From Phycisphaerales bacterium (lineage in GTDB: Bacteria; Planctomycetota; Phycisphaerae; Phycisphaerales; UBA1924), in assembly GCA_019750095.1 (NCBI GenBank), contig JAIEOW010000017.1:1-64000 (forward strand): a stretch of 64,000 nucleotides of DNA, read 5' to 3'. Position 1 is the first letter of the stretch, and every line of letters begins with the position of its first letter. Positions 42,101 to 57,100 of this stretch are shown here, piece after piece. The notes under the pieces were generated by a model. The model ran no database searches and had not been told where the DNA came from. It worked only from the letters and a program-made list of their open reading frames with translations. A program made the position numbers and the translations under genes.

Positions 42101-45100
42101 CTCGGGGTCAGTGCGACCAACATCGTCGGCAGTCTTGCGGGTAGTGTCTCGATCCAGATCGCCGATCTCGGACAGAACACCAGCGACGGCATCACCTATA
42201 TCTCTGATCTGCTGGATGCGGGCGCGAACGCGGCGGTCAGCCCGGGCATCTCCGGTAGCGCGAGTTTCAACGTCGGTGGGCTGAGCGTCGATGGCGGATT
42301 CATCACCGTCACGCCCGGCGCGGGGATCACGATCAACCTGCCCAATCTGCGCGATCTTGCGCAGAAGCTGATCACCCCGAACGCGCTCGCCGAGCGGCTG
42401 TTTGATCTGAAGCAGGTTGCGCTCGATACCGCGCTCAACGCCCTGTACAGCGCGATCGATTACATCCAAAACGCCGCCGATCTGCCGCTGCTTACCAACA
42501 AGCTCCCGCTGCTGAATCGCAGCATCATGGAGCTGGTGACGACCACTTCCGGCGGCGATCTGGTGCGGTTCACCGACCAGATTCGCCAAGTGGTGGATGC
42601 GGTGCGCACCGGTAACCCCGGATCGATCCAGGGGCTGGATGATCAGATCAATGCCGCCCTCGGCTCTCTCGGCACCTCGGTGGTGACGTACGACGCGAAC
42701 GCGAAACTGCTGAACATCGGGCTCGCGTTCGATAAACGACTCAACGGCTCGGTGCCTATTGACTTCAGTCTGGGCAGTCTCGGGCTTCCCGGGCTCGGTG
42801 ACGTGCTCGATGCCTCGGCGAGCGGGTCGCTGAACTACAACGCGCGGATCAACGTCGCGCTCGACATCGCGATCGGGCTTCAGAATCCGCTTGCTCCGAT
42901 TGTGTACTTGCGCGACACGACGGGATTCAACGCATATGCCCTCGTTCAAGCGACGAATCTCGAGCTCTCGCTCTCGGCCGGTCCCTTTGCGCTCTACGCC
43001 GGTCGCCCGGGTGAGCAGGGCAGTATCTTCCTGAATCGACTGGGAACCACCACGCCGCTGCCCACCGGGCCGAACGATCCGACGACCGACTGGGCGCAGT
43101 TCGGCGTGAACGTCGCCGACTTGAACAGCCCCGGCCCTGGCCAGTTGCCGAACCTGTATCCGATCAGTTCGATCACGACTTCGGTGATCGATGTCACATC
43201 GCAGGGCGCCGCGGCCGCGAACCTGCCGCTGTTCTATCGCAACCCGCTCTCGGGCGCGATCGCGATCGTTGATGCAAACCAGCGGAGCTTGGTGCTCTCA
43301 ACCGGCAGCATCTCGACGCCCACGCTGAGCATCGTCGCGCCGAATCTGGCGTCGATCTTCACGGGTGCCGCACTCGCCGACTTCTCGGGTCTGGGCAACG
43401 GCCTTGGCGCGTTCCTCGCGCGGCTGGACACGCTGCTGAGCGCCACCATGCTGGCGACGAAGCTGCCGGTGGTGGGCGATCGGCTGAACAACGCGATTCA
43501 GGTCTTCAGCAATCTGCGCAACTCGATCAACAACCTGCGCTCGCTCGTAGAGAGCCAGGCCGGACTGGTTGCCAACCAAGTTCGGCAGATCATCTTCGAC
43601 GCGTTCGGCCCCGCATCGAGCGTGCCGCTGCTCCGCGATCTGAACAACGACAATCAGGTGACGCTTTCCGACGTCGGCCTGCTGTCATCCACAACCGGCG
43701 TCGAGTTCAACATCGTTCTTGCGCAGACGCTGACTCTGACGCAATCGATCGACTTTGACCTCGGCCTGCCAGCCGTGGGTCTGAGCGTAGATTCTGGGTC
43801 GGTCAACGTCAGCGTGAACTACGCGCTCAACTTCACCTTCGGCGTGAACACCACACGCGGGTTCTATATCAAGACGGGAGCTCCCGGCTCTGCTCCGGAG
43901 TTCGCGCTGAACGTGCAGGCGTCGATTCCCGGCTTTGCAGGATCGGGGCGACTCGGCTTCCTTGAAGTCAATATCTCCGACATTCTCGCCACACCGACGA
44001 TGCTGAACGCCTCGTTCACCGTCGATGTGCGTGATGTCAATACCGACGGTTTCCTGACGCTGACCGAGCTGAACAACCCGCCCAATGACAACATCAAGGC
44101 GGTCTTCGTCCCGCAGCTCACCGGGCGCGGCGACGTGCGCGTGCGGATCGACGCCAACGTGGGCAATCCGCAGTTGCCCTCGTTCCGTGCCGACCTGATC
44201 GCCGGCTGGGGGCTGAACTGGAACTTCGACACCGGCTTTGTCGGCAGCGCGCCCACGCTGACGTTCTCCAACGTCCAACTCGACGCCGGCCAGTTCCTGA
44301 ATCTGGTCGCCGGTCCGATTCTGGATCGCATCAACGACATCACGCGACCCATCCGTCCACTGCTCAACGTGCTCACGCAGCGGGTGCCGGTGATCAGCGA
44401 CCTGTACGGGCGTGATGTCGACCTGCTCACGCTCGCCGAGTGGTTCGGCAGCCCGGGCTCAAACATCGCTTCGACACGAGATTTCATCAGCGCGGTCAAG
44501 TCCATCAGCAGCACGCTTCCGGGCCTGATCAGCGCCGGCGGCGGGCAGTCGTTCCTGAACTTCGGCAGCTTCAACGTCTCTGCGCTCGGCATCGATCTGC
44601 GCAACTCGGCGAACAAGCTCGACACGTTGAGCGTGAGTCTTCAGAACGCCGTGCCTTCGTCGCAGGTGCTGGCTTCACTCACAACGGCATCGGCGACCTC
44701 CGGCTTTGCGAGCGCGTATCGCAGTCTGTCGGGCGGCGGGTTCAGCTTCCCGATTCTCGAGTCGGCCTCGGAGGTTTTCTCGCTGCTGATGGGCAAGGAC
44801 GCGAAGTTCTTCACATACACCACGCCGAAGCTGGCCGCGGGTTTCTCGTTCACACAGTTCTTCCCGGTGCTGGGCCCGCTGGGCGCCCGTCTGACCGCGG
44901 GTCTGGACATCACCGCGCAGTTCTCCTTCGGGTTTGACACGTTTGGCGCGCGCCAGTATCTCGCCAGCGGCTTCAGCAACGCCGCACTTCTCGCCAAGGG
45001 CTTCTATGTCAGCGACGTTGACGCCCAGGGCAAGGATGTGGCGGAAGTCACGCTGCGCGGGGCCGTCACGCTCGCGGCGGAGCTCAACATCGACCTTGGC

Positions 45101-48100
45101 GTGTTCAAGGTCAACGCTGGCGTCGCAGGCGGCATCGTCGCCAACATCACCGTCGATCTCAGCAATAGCTTCAACGACGGCGACGGCGACAACACCAAGA
45201 TCCGGGTTACGCAGGTTGCCTCCAGTCCGCTGCAGGCGTTCACGTTCAGCGGCCAGATCTACGCCGAGCTTTCCGCGTATCTCAAGGTCACGTTCACGCT
45301 CGATCTGGGCTTCTATTCCAAGACCTGGACGATCTACGACCTCAACTTCAGCGTCGCTCGCGTGACCCTGTTCTCGTTCTCGGTCGGCTCAGGCGGCAGC
45401 GACGCGAGCACCTTTGACCCCAACCCGGATGTCGCCAGCGTCTCTGGCCAGACCCTCACGCTCAATCTCACGCAGTCCAGCGACAACTTCCTCGTCGAGC
45501 GCACAGGAGCGAGCTCGTACAAGGTCACGGGCAACGGCAACAGCGAGACGTTCAACGGCGTCACCATCACCAGTATCGTCGCGAACGCGGGCAATGGCGA
45601 TGACACGGTGATTGTCCGCGGCACGCCCGGCTTTGCCATGGCCGCGAGTGTCAGCTTCGCGGGCGGCGCGGGGTCCGACAAGTTCTCCTACGCCGGCACC
45701 GGCAATGTGACCGCCACCGGCGGCGATGGAAACGACGAACTCGTGTCAGACGCCGGAATCGACGACCTCTCCGGCGACGCTGGCAACGACGTGCTGATGG
45801 CCGGTGGAGGCCCCTCCAACACCATGCGCGGCGGATCCGACGAGGACCAAATTACTGGCGGCGCGGGCATCGACGCCATCTTCGGCGACGACGGCGACGA
45901 CATCATCGATGCCGGGGCCGGCAATGACCCTGTGAGCGGCGGCGACGGCGATGACGAGATCACCGGCGGTGCCGGTATTGACACGCTCAACGGCGATGCG
46001 GGTGCCGACACACTCAACGGCGGCGACGACGCCGACACGCTCATCGGCGGAACCGAGAACGACCAGCTCAACGGCGGCGCGGGTAACGACGCGCTCTCGG
46101 GCGATGCCGGTGACGACACGCTCATCGGCGGCGATGGCAACGACACGCTCGATGGAGCATCCGGCAACGACCGCCTTGTCGGCGGCGCAGGCAACGACGA
46201 CCTGCTTGGCGGTACCGACCGTGATTCCCTCGACGGCGGCGCGGATTCGGATTGGATCGTGGGCGGCGCTGGCGACGACACCATCTCCGCGGGCACTGGC
46301 GTCGACTTCATCTGGGGGGACGGCGTCGCTCCGGGTGCAACCCGTTCGGCGTTCCCGACTGGGAACGCCGCGGCTCTGCCCGCGCTGCCCGGCGCGCTCT
46401 CGAGCATTGCTGCGGGCTTTGCATCCTCGGCGGGAACCGACGGCGCGGACGTCGTCGATGGTGGCAGCGACGATGCGACCGACTGGATATTTACCACCGG
46501 CGGTGCCGACACGATCGATGGTTCCGGTGGCAACGACTACATCGATGCCGGTAATGACGACGACATCCTGCGCGGCGGTTCGGGCAGGGATCGCATGCTC
46601 GCGGGTGCGGGTATCGATCTCGCCATGGGCGGCCGAGGCGACGATGAAGTCTCAGGCGGCACCGGCAACGATCTTCTCTATGGCGGTCAAGGCCCCGATG
46701 TGGGCAAGACCGATGGATCGGAGACCGACACCGGCATCGACACGATCTCTGGCGGCAGCGGCGATGACGAGATCGACGGCGGCGATGGCAACGACGTCCT
46801 GAACGGCGATGCCAACAACGACATCATCACCGGCGGCCGCGGTGCCGACACGATCAACGGCGGAGACGGAAACGACCTCATCCACGGCGGGCTTGCTGGT
46901 GCAACGGCTGGGCTGCCCGTTGACACACAGGTGAACACGATCGACGGCGGCCTCGGTGCCGACCGGATCTTCGGCGATGACGGCAACGACGCCATCTCCG
47001 GCGGTGCAGACAACGACGTCATCGATGGTCTCGGTGGCAACGACGTCATCACCACCGGAACCGGTTCCGACACGGCGTTCGGCGGCGCGGGCTCGGACAC
47101 GATCTATGGCGGCACAGGCGTGCTCGGTGGTGGCGACGCCCTGATCAACAAGCTCAGTGGTGGTACAGGCGACGACTTCATCTATGGCGATGCCGGTGCT
47201 GACATCCTTGCTGGAGACGACGGCAACGACACCATCAATGGCAACGCCGGGAACGACACGATCGACGGCGGGCGAAACAACGACACCATCGCCGGAAACG
47301 ATGGACAGGACACGCTCCGTGGCAGCTTCGGTGCCGACACCGTCGACGGCGGCAACGACGTCGACCAGATTCTCGGCGGCCTGAGCGAGCTCGGCGGCGG
47401 TGACACGCTGCCCAACACCCTCATCGGCGGGTCGGCTGGCGATTTCATCTATGGCGACGCCGGGGTCGACACCATCAGCGGCGATTCCGGTAGCGACATC
47501 ATCTTCGGCAACGACGGCGGCGATCAGATTTCTGGTGGCACAGAAGACGATGTGATCTTTGGCGGCCGCGGGGCGGACGTGATCTCTGGCGACCTGGGCA
47601 ACGATTCGCTCTACGCCGGTCGCACCCAGTTTGGCCAAGGTGACACCGCGTCCAACACGCTCAACGGCAACGACGGCATCGATCTGATCTTTGGCGATGA
47701 CGGCAACGACACGCTGAGAGGCGGCTTGGGTGCCGACACGGTCTTCGGTCGCGGTGGTGCCGACATCATCGAGGGCGGCGACGATGTCGACGTCCTTCGA
47801 GGAGATGCCGGTGGCGACACGCTCTACGGCGGTGCGGGCTCCGACACGCTCGATGGCGGCGAAGGTGCCGACACGCTCATCGGCGGGTCCGAAGCCGACC
47901 GACTCATTCTCGATCCCACCTCCCCGGGCGGCATTGATGCCGTCTTCGGTCATGGCGTTCAAGACGCCGCCAACACGGTTGCCCCCGGCACGAACACCAC
48001 CGACACAGACATCCTCGATGTTTCCAGCCCGACTGGCAACGGCGACGACACGCTCACCATCGGTCGCCCGACGTTCTCCTCGCCCTCCACCACGATCATG

Positions 48101-51100
48101 CAGATCGTGTTCAATGGCGTGGCGGTGCCCGTCGAATGGCGAGAACTCGACGGCACTCCACGATTCGAGCAGTTCCAGATCGATCTCGGCGGCGGAACCA
48201 ACGTTGTCGAGTTCCTCTCCGGCAGCAACGACGCGCTCGATCTGGACTATCTCGCCGGCAATGTCCCGGGTCGCCCGCTGCGCAGCCAGAGCGAGATCGT
48301 CGTCAGCGTGCTCGGCGGTCCAGGCCGCGATCTGATCATCGGCAGCACCGCCCGCGATTACCTCATCGGCGGCTCCGGCGACGACTACATCTTCGGCAAG
48401 GGCGGCGGCGATCGCATCTGGGGCGACGTGCCAAGTTCCGGCCCATCGATCGCTGGGACATTCGATGGCAACGACTTCATCTACGACGGCACTGGCAACG
48501 ACGATGCCTTCGGCCAGGGTGGCACCGACGCGCTCTTTGCCACTCTTCGCAGCAACGAAGCCACGCTGACCGCGCCGGGCGCGACACGCACCGCGCTCCT
48601 CGCCGCAAACCTCGCCGGCATCGACATGATCGGCACCGCGATCACCACCGACCGCGGCTACAACCGCCTGCACGCCGGCGCTGGTTCTGACGCGCTCTAT
48701 GGCGGCTACGGCGCCGACTTCCTTTATGGTGGCGATGGCACGACCGACAATGACGTGCTGTTCGATCGCAACAACGTCGCACTCACCGCCGAGGGCCAGA
48801 CCGAGGGTTGGATCCAATACGCCAAAGGCCTCGACCGCGTGTGGTACATCGGCGGCGGCAGCGCCGACGAGACGTACGAGGTCAAGTACATCACCAGCGG
48901 CACGGTCAACGCTCTTGTCAACACGATCGCCATCGAGCGGACTGCCGGGCCCGATGTCGGCCTCCTGTTCAACATCGACTTCAACGCTCAGAATCCGCAA
49001 GCTCCGGGAACACCGGTCTGGATCAACCCAGCCAACGCCTCCGCGGACCCGGGCCTGCAGACCTACACGGCCTATGTCAACAACAACTATGACGTCATCG
49101 TTCTGGACACCGCCGGTGGCAACGACACCATCACCGTCAGCCGCGATGTCCGCAAGAGCATCTGGGTCGCTGGTGGGTCCGGCAACGACACCATCAACCT
49201 TGGCTACGCGGGCGGAACGACCTCGGTCCTCCAACCGGCGGCGACGACCGATTTCGACGCGCTCCTCGCGACCGTCTCGAACCCCACGAACATCGCACTG
49301 CGAGCCGCGCTGAATGTCGGCACAGGTCCCGGCCAGATCTCCGAATCCCAGGCCGCCATCCAGTGGCTGCAGGACATCACGAACCGCCGTGACATCAGCA
49401 TCGGTGGTCAAGGCGACGACGCGATCATCGGTGGCCCGGGCGAAGACTGGATCTTCGGCGGCTCCGGCGACGACATCCTCTTTGGCGGTATCGATGCTCA
49501 GATGAACATGGGCGCGACCAACCGCGAGATCGTCGACCGATCAGATCTGCTTGAAGGTGGCGATGGTCACGACATCTTCCAGATCATCCCGCAGCTCAGG
49601 GAATCCTCCACAGCTATCAGCTTCGACCAGTTCTTCGGTGGTCCGGGTCTCGATCAAGCGATGTACGACGGCCGCTACTCCATCAGCAACTCCACAGACA
49701 CCAACGTCGTCGACTATGTCCTCTTGGGATTGGACACGACCACCGGCCCGGTCGGCACAAACATCTACCAGGTCGGAGCGCTCATTCGTTCGATCACCGC
49801 AGGTCCGACCGGCCTCACCGTTGCCGGAAACGGTTCGCAGGTGCTCGTGCGGCAGGCCCGATTCCTTCCTTCCAGCATCGAAGGCTTGGTCGTCAATACC
49901 CGAGGCGGCAATGACTTTGTCTTTGCCGATCCCAGCCGAACTATCAATGCCGTTGCACCCGGTACGAATTCCTGGGGCATCACCGCGGCGGCCGCGGCTC
50001 AGGGCCCGACCATTCCCAACCTCATCATCCTTGGCGGCGACGGGGTCGACACACTCTTTGGCTCTGGCCTGAACGACACGATCTATGGTGAACAGGACAA
50101 CGACCATGTCCGCGGGTTCGACGGATCCGACCTGCTCTTCGGTGATGGCGATCCTCTGAACCTGAGCTCCGGTGGTTCCGACTATGTCACCGGCGACAAC
50201 ACGGCGTCGTTCCCGGGATTCGTTTCGCCCGCAGTGAGTCTTCCGTTCGCCCAGAACACCATTCCGGCGGACTATGCGAACTTCGCGAACTACCAGCTCA
50301 CCAGTCTCGCCGACGCGCGTCGGGCGTTTGGCCCGACGGGCGCGTACGAACTCGCAACTCCTGCGGCCGAGACGCCGTTGGCCACTTTCAACCCCACGCC
50401 TGGCCAGACGATTCCGCTGATCGCAAACAGCGGCCAGTATCTCACCAAGGAAGCCACGCCTCCCGGAGGACTCGGCACGCAGACGTTCGACGCCTCGAAC
50501 TCCGGCCTCGAGAACTCCATGTTCGTCGATGCCGCCACTCAGGAGCGTTGGTTCCAGTTCACCACACGAGGTGACGGCGGCGCTGCACTGGGTAGCGGAT
50601 CGGCAGTGGAACGCGATCGCAACTTCATCCGCCTCACGCCCGACAACTATGCGCGAACGCTGGTCGCGCCCGCGATCTCCGGCACGATCACGCGCACGAG
50701 CACCGGACAGACCTTCAACAACGCACTCATTCAGGTCAACAGCTTCGCCGCGCCGTCGTTGGGCATCATCGAGTTTGATGTGTCAGCACTTCTCGGCGAG
50801 CCGGAAGATCTGGTGTCTGCAACCCTGAACCTGCAGGCCACCTGGACCTCGTCTGCAACGGAGGCCTCACGCAACCTTGATCTGTACCTCCTCCCCGAAG
50901 AGGCAGACTTCGTTGTTTCCGGCTCCTTTGGTGGCGCGACGAACTCCGGCGATCTCGGCCCGGGCGTCCGTGTACGCCGACTCGCGCTGCCCACGCAGAA
51001 CGGCACCAACGCCACGCTCACCACCGATCTGACCGACATCGTCCGGGCCGTGCTCGATTCCGGACGCACGCGGTTCACCCTGCGTCTGGAGACGCCCGGC

Positions 51101-54100
51101 GCAAGCGTCAGCTTCAGCACCATTCAGCAGCCGCGCCGCGATGCTTCCTCACCCTCCCGTCTTGAGATGGTTGCCCGGCAGTCCGGGGTCCTTGCGGACA
51201 TCTACTCAGCATCCGGCACGCTGCTCGCCAGCGGCCAGTCCATCATCGACATGCGGATTCTCAAGGCCGGCAACTACTTCCTCCGCGTCTACACACCCGA
51301 AGGCGTTGCTGCTCCTCGGTCGGACTTTGCCATCGAGATCTCCCCGCCCGGCACCGGCTTTGCACACGCCCCAACCTTCCGCGACAGCATCGACGGCGGG
51401 CCTGGAAACGACACGCTTGTCGGCGGCGATGGTCTGGACAGCATCGTCGGCGGACTTGGAACCGACGCTGGTTCCGGCGAGAACTCCTTCAACGTCAACG
51501 GCGTCAACCTGACAGAGTTCGTGTCCGTGCCAGCCGATGTCGAGACCATCTCGCTGGTCTCTTCCGCAGGCAGCAGTTCGATCCAGAATGAGCCGCTGGC
51601 TACAGATCCGACGGTGTCCATCGATCCTCGCATCTACTCCGCCGTGCCCAATGGCGCAAGCTCGGATGCGGCGATCACTCCCGACGGGCGCTTCGTCGCC
51701 TTCGCCTCCTTTGCGAACAACTATGTCTCTGGCGATACCGGCTTCCAGGATGTGTTCGTCTTCGATCGCACGACCAATCAGATCGAGCGTGTCTCACTGG
51801 GTCTTCGCGGTCGCCAGGCCAACGGCAACAGCTTCGCACCCGACATCTCCGATGACGGTCGCTACATCGTCTTTGCATCCGATGCCAGCAACCTCGCGCC
51901 GCCGCTCTCCAGCGGCAGCCCCGCTGACGCCAACAACACCACCGACGTCTATCTCTTTGACCGGGCCACACGCACAACGCGTCTGCTGTCCACCACTCAG
52001 GCGACGGTCTTCAGCGCGGCCAACGGCGCGTCTACGAATCCCAGCATCTCCGGCGACGGCAACTACGTCGCGTTCGAGTCACTCGCCACAAACATCCTCA
52101 CGGCGCCAACGGACACCAACAACGTCGCGGACGTCTTCCTGCGAACCGTCTCCAACACCGGATTTGTCGTCAGCCGCCTGACCTCCGGTGGCGGCGGCGC
52201 AGGTGGTGGCGGAAACTCGCCGTCCGTCGATTTCGCTGGCACCTTTGTCGCCTTCGTCTCCGGTGCACCGCTCGTGGCCGGCGACACCAACAACGTCGAC
52301 GACATCTTCCGCTATGGTCGCATCACCGGCGTCACCGAACGCATCAATCTCAACGGCCTGGGTACTCAGCTCACCCTCGCCAGCGGTTCGCCTTCGATCT
52401 CCGCCAACGGCGTTCGCATCGCCTATTCCACGCGCGCCAATCAGGGCATCGATAATGACGGCCTTGAAGATGTCTTCTATCGCGACATGACTCAGACCGG
52501 CAGCTTCATCACGTCTCTGAACGCCGAGACCGATGCTCGCTTCCCTGTCATCTCCCCAGATGGCCTCACCATCGCCTATGTCAGCGAAGGGCCGCACGGC
52601 AGCAGCACCGACACCAACGGCCTCGCCGACGTCTTCCTGGTCGACACGAACTCCGCCATCGCCACCCGGGTCAGCATCACGCCCAACGGCGTTCAGACCA
52701 ACGGCGGCACCTCCGAGTCGTTCTTCCCGGCGCTGGGCAACGGCGGCAATGTCGCCTTCCAGACCGCCTCCGCGACGCTCACTGGCCTGAGCACAACTGC
52801 AATCACCGTTGCGGTCGGATCGGGCGGCGCAAATGTGGTTCCCACAACCGCGCTCGCCTCCCAGCTCTCCGTCGTGCAGCGCATCGACGCCGCCCAGAAG
52901 GGCCTCACCGACGTCTCCGCAGTCCGCTGGTTCCTGAATCTGAAAGAGATCACCCTCGGCCACAACGCGCTGAACGACACCACCAGCGGCATCAACCTGC
53001 TCGCGGCTGTCGGCACGCCGCGTGGCACGCTCGTCTTCGACAGCCCCACCATCAATACCAGTCGCCTGCAGTCGCTGTCGATCCCCTTCAATCTTGGCGT
53101 CCGTGCCAGCTTCGTTCCAGGCAACGCAACACTCCGCAAACTCGATCTCGACTTCGTCGACTTCGACTCCGGCTGGACCGGTGGCGTGCGAGACGCCGGT
53201 GTCCATCTCATGCTCTCCGATCTCCCTGCCAATCAAGGCATGACCGGACTCACCTACCTCAGTGCCGCGTACACCAGCGGCGGCGGCGTCGGATCGGGCG
53301 AATACGCCATCATCGCCTCGATCGCGCCGGGCACATTCAGCAATCTGCAGACCCTCGATGTCTCCGGTGGCAGCGAGTTCGATGCCGATCTCGGCAGTCT
53401 CCCCGCGCTCCGTACGTTCGTCGCCACCGAAGTCGCGGGTGGTTCCGGCAACGAGGCGGAACTCGCCACGCTCGCCTCGGTCCTCTACGCACGTACTCTG
53501 GCCGTTGGGGTTTTCACCAGCCGCGAGTCCTTCAACTTGAAGCTGAATCAGTTCGGGATCGCCGACTCCTCAGGCGTTATTGCTGGCTCACAGACCTCTA
53601 CCAACGCCAATGCGCCGATCATCGGCGTGTCGTTTGACCAACCGGTCTTTGCCACGACCGCCCCGGCCATTCTCCCCTCCTCCTCAACGAACTTCTCCGT
53701 CGGTGGCACGCCGCGACAGGTCATCACCGGCGACTTCAACAAGGATGGCGACCTCGACTTCGCCTCGGTAAACAACAGCACCAACAACGTCAGCGTCCGC
53801 CTCGGCAACGGCATCGGCGGCTTCGGCGCTACTGCCACCTACGCCGTCGGCACCGGCCCCACCAGCATCGCCGCCGCCGACTTCAACAACGACGGCCGCC
53901 TCGATCTCGTCACCACCAACCTCACCGCCAACACTGTCTCTGTGCTCATCGCCAACGCCGGCGGCACGTTCAACGCGGCCTCCACATTCGCAGCGGCCAA
54001 TGGCCCTCGCGATGTCGCCACCGCCGATTTCAACCGCGACGGTCGCCAGGACCTCGCCATCGCCCTCCAGAACGCGAATCAGATCCTCATCTATTCGGGA

Positions 54101-57100
54101 ACTGGATCTGGCACGTTCGGCGCACCGACCACCTTGGGCACAAGCGGCGGCCCGCCAGTGCGCGTGTTCGTGGTGGACAAGAATCGCGACGGCGACGCCG
54201 ATATCGGCTATTCCAAAGACGTGGACGCCCAGGTCTCCATCGTGGAGAACAATGGAGACGGCACCTTCTCCTTCGGCATCGCGTGGACGTTCGGTTCACG
54301 CCCTGTCTCCATCGCGATCGGCGATCTCAATGCCGATGGCCGCTCCGACCTTGTCGCCGCAACCGAGAATGGCTTTGTCGAAATCCACTTCAACCTCACC
54401 AGCGTTCCACTTACCCCAAGCGTCAGGTACCCCATCGGCACCGATGTCGGCGCTATCGGCCTGACCGACATCAACGTTGATGGTGCCGTGGATGTCGCCG
54501 TGACCCGCCCAGGCAGCAATGCCCTCTCGTACCTCCTGAATCGAGGCGACGGTCGCCTCACCACGCCGGTCTCAGTCACCACCGGATCCAGCCCGGGCAG
54601 CGTCGCCTTCGCCGACTTTAACGCCGACGGGCGACCCGATGTGGTCGTCTCGAACTCAGGGACAAACAACGTTGGCGTCCTGCTCGGGTTGACGCCGAGT
54701 TCGGTCTCCCCGTTTGCTCTGGGAAACCGCTTGACACGAAGTTCATCCGCCATCCCCGCGACCGATCTGGTCATGGGCGACTTCAACGGCGACGGCCGTC
54801 CCGACGCCGCGTTTGTTGGACTCAGCAGCACTTCTCTGGGCGTGGCGCTCGGGTCGGGTGGAGGCGTCTTCGGCACCCCCACCATCCTCACCGTTCCGAC
54901 GGGATCGCACGCGATCGCAAGCGGCGACATCAACAACGACGGTCGGCTCGACCTTGTCGTCAGCAACTTTGATACGGACAACGTCAGCGTCTTCACGGGC
55001 AACGGTTCCGGAGGTTTCACGCTCTTCTCAACGCTTGCGATGGGTGATGGTCCCGCTGGCATGATCCTGGCGGACTTCAACAGCGATGGTCGCCTCGACA
55101 TGGCGACCACGAGTTCCTTCACCAACGCCGTGGTCGTCCGTCTCGGCACCGGCAGCGGCAACTTTGGCGCCGTCACAAGCTTCGCAACCATCGGCATCAG
55201 TGCCATCGCTTCTGGCGACATCAACAACGATGGTCGCATCGACCTCGTCACCACCGGCAGCACCAGCATGAGCGTGATTCTCGGTACGGGTACCGGCACG
55301 TTCGGTGCGGCAACCACAAAGGCCACGCCCTCCGGTGCTGGCACGGTGGTCGTCGGCGACCTCAACGCCGACGGCTTCGCCGACATTGTCACCGGCACCA
55401 TCCTCAACAACGCCGCCGGCACCGTCACCGTCTTCATCGGTAATGGCACTTCAAATCCCGCCAATGGCGTCAACTACATCGCGACAGGCAGCGGATCGAA
55501 CCCCGGCACCCGCCGCATCGCCATCGGCGACATGAACGCCGACGGCAAGCCCGACCTCGTCGTCGCCAACCAGTTCGCCGAGACCGCAGCCGTCCTCATC
55601 AACAGCGGCACCGGCACCTTCCCCACCCGTACCGAGTTCGCCACCAACACCGGCGGCACGCTCTCCAACCTCGAATCCGCGATTCCCATCGACGTCAACG
55701 GCGATGGTCGTCTCGACATCGTCGCTACTAACCGCACCGAGCTCACGCTCGTCACCCGGCTCTCGGTCCCCACCCAGTCCGCCCACGACACGCTCTCCAC
55801 AACCATCGCTCCCCGTATCGTCGTCACCGGCCCTGGCGGCACCGTCGCCGGCGCCACGCTCTCCGGCCTCGGCACACGCGATCTCCGTCTCCAGCTTCCC
55901 TCCGGTCTCCCCGAAGGCAACTACACCGTCACACTCGATGCGTCGCTCGCCGACGAGCAACGAAACCCGCTCTTCACGGCACAAACCTTCAACTTCTCCA
56001 TCGATCGCTCCGCGCCCTCCGCACAACTCGCCGTCCCGCTCAACGCGGACAATCGCCAGACCGTCCCGACCACCATCGACATCCAGTGGACCGATGTGGG
56101 CCTGGCGGGAATCGACTCGGCTCAGTTCGGCGTGAACGACATCACCATCAACGGCCTCGCACCGACCGCCGCCCAGGTGATCTCGCCCGGCCTCGTGCGG
56201 TACACCGTGCCCGCCGCTCTGCTGGGCCTGACCAACGACCAGATCCAGATCGCCGTCCTCCCCAACGCCGTGCGAGATCGCGCCGGCAACGCTGCTCCCG
56301 CCGGTTCCATCGGCGGTTTCGCGATCGACTCCACCGCCCCGGCGGGCGTCCTCTCCTTCCCCGCTCCGACGGCCATCCTCTCCACCCCCCCCACCTTCAT
56401 CGACATTCTCTGGAACGACTCCGGCAGCGGCATCAATCTCGCCTCGCTCGGAACCAACGACCTCGTCGTGACCGACAGCATCGGCATCGTCCCGATCGCT
56501 TCCGCCCCAGTTCTGCAGCCGGGCGGCGCGTATCGCTACACCTTCCTCCGCACCATCGCCGACGGCAGCATCCTCGTTCAATCCGTCGCCGGCAATGTCG
56601 CCGACCTCGCGGGCAATCTGTCCGCCACCCTCACACTCGGCTCGTTCACCGTCGACACCACCGCCATCACCGGCCAAGTCGTCTTCCCGAGCGGCTCCTT
56701 CAACACCGATCTCGGCTACGTCGATGTGCTCTGGAACCCCGGCTCTGGCACGCCCATCAACACCTCCACCGTCGGCCTCGACGACATCACCATCGCTCAG
56801 GGCTCCACGCAGTTCCCGATCACCGCTGTTCAGCCCGTCGTTGGCCAACCGAACGTCTTCCGGTACTTCTACTCCGGCCAGTTCACCGATGGTTCGGTCG
56901 CCGTCTCCGCCAATGCCTCCGCGGTCTTCGACACCGCAGCCAATGCCGCTCCGGCGGGCATTCTCGCCACACGCACCTTTGATCGTTCCGGCTCCGTTGC
57001 CTCGCTCGTCAACAACAATGCGCTCTTCGCCGCGCTCCCGCCCACCATCGACGTGCAGTTCACCGACCTGGTCGGTGTCAACGCCGCAACCATCGGTGCC

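Noticed and set aside
45661-48760. Regular short repeats that could suggest a CRISPR or satellite array
   Set aside because: Units are codon-phased, 27 bp long, imperfect and translate to RTX nonapeptides; there are no unique spacers between exact repeats.
46652-49411. Long minus-strand open frame (919 codons) opposite the RTX region
   Set aside because: It mirrors the 27-bp RTX repeats, is Val/Gly/Asp-rich without a domain, and lies antisense to a clearly coding frame.
55451-56848. 465-codon minus-strand frame inside the giant gene
   Set aside because: Antisense to FG-GAP and Ig-like repeats; composition follows repeat periodicity.
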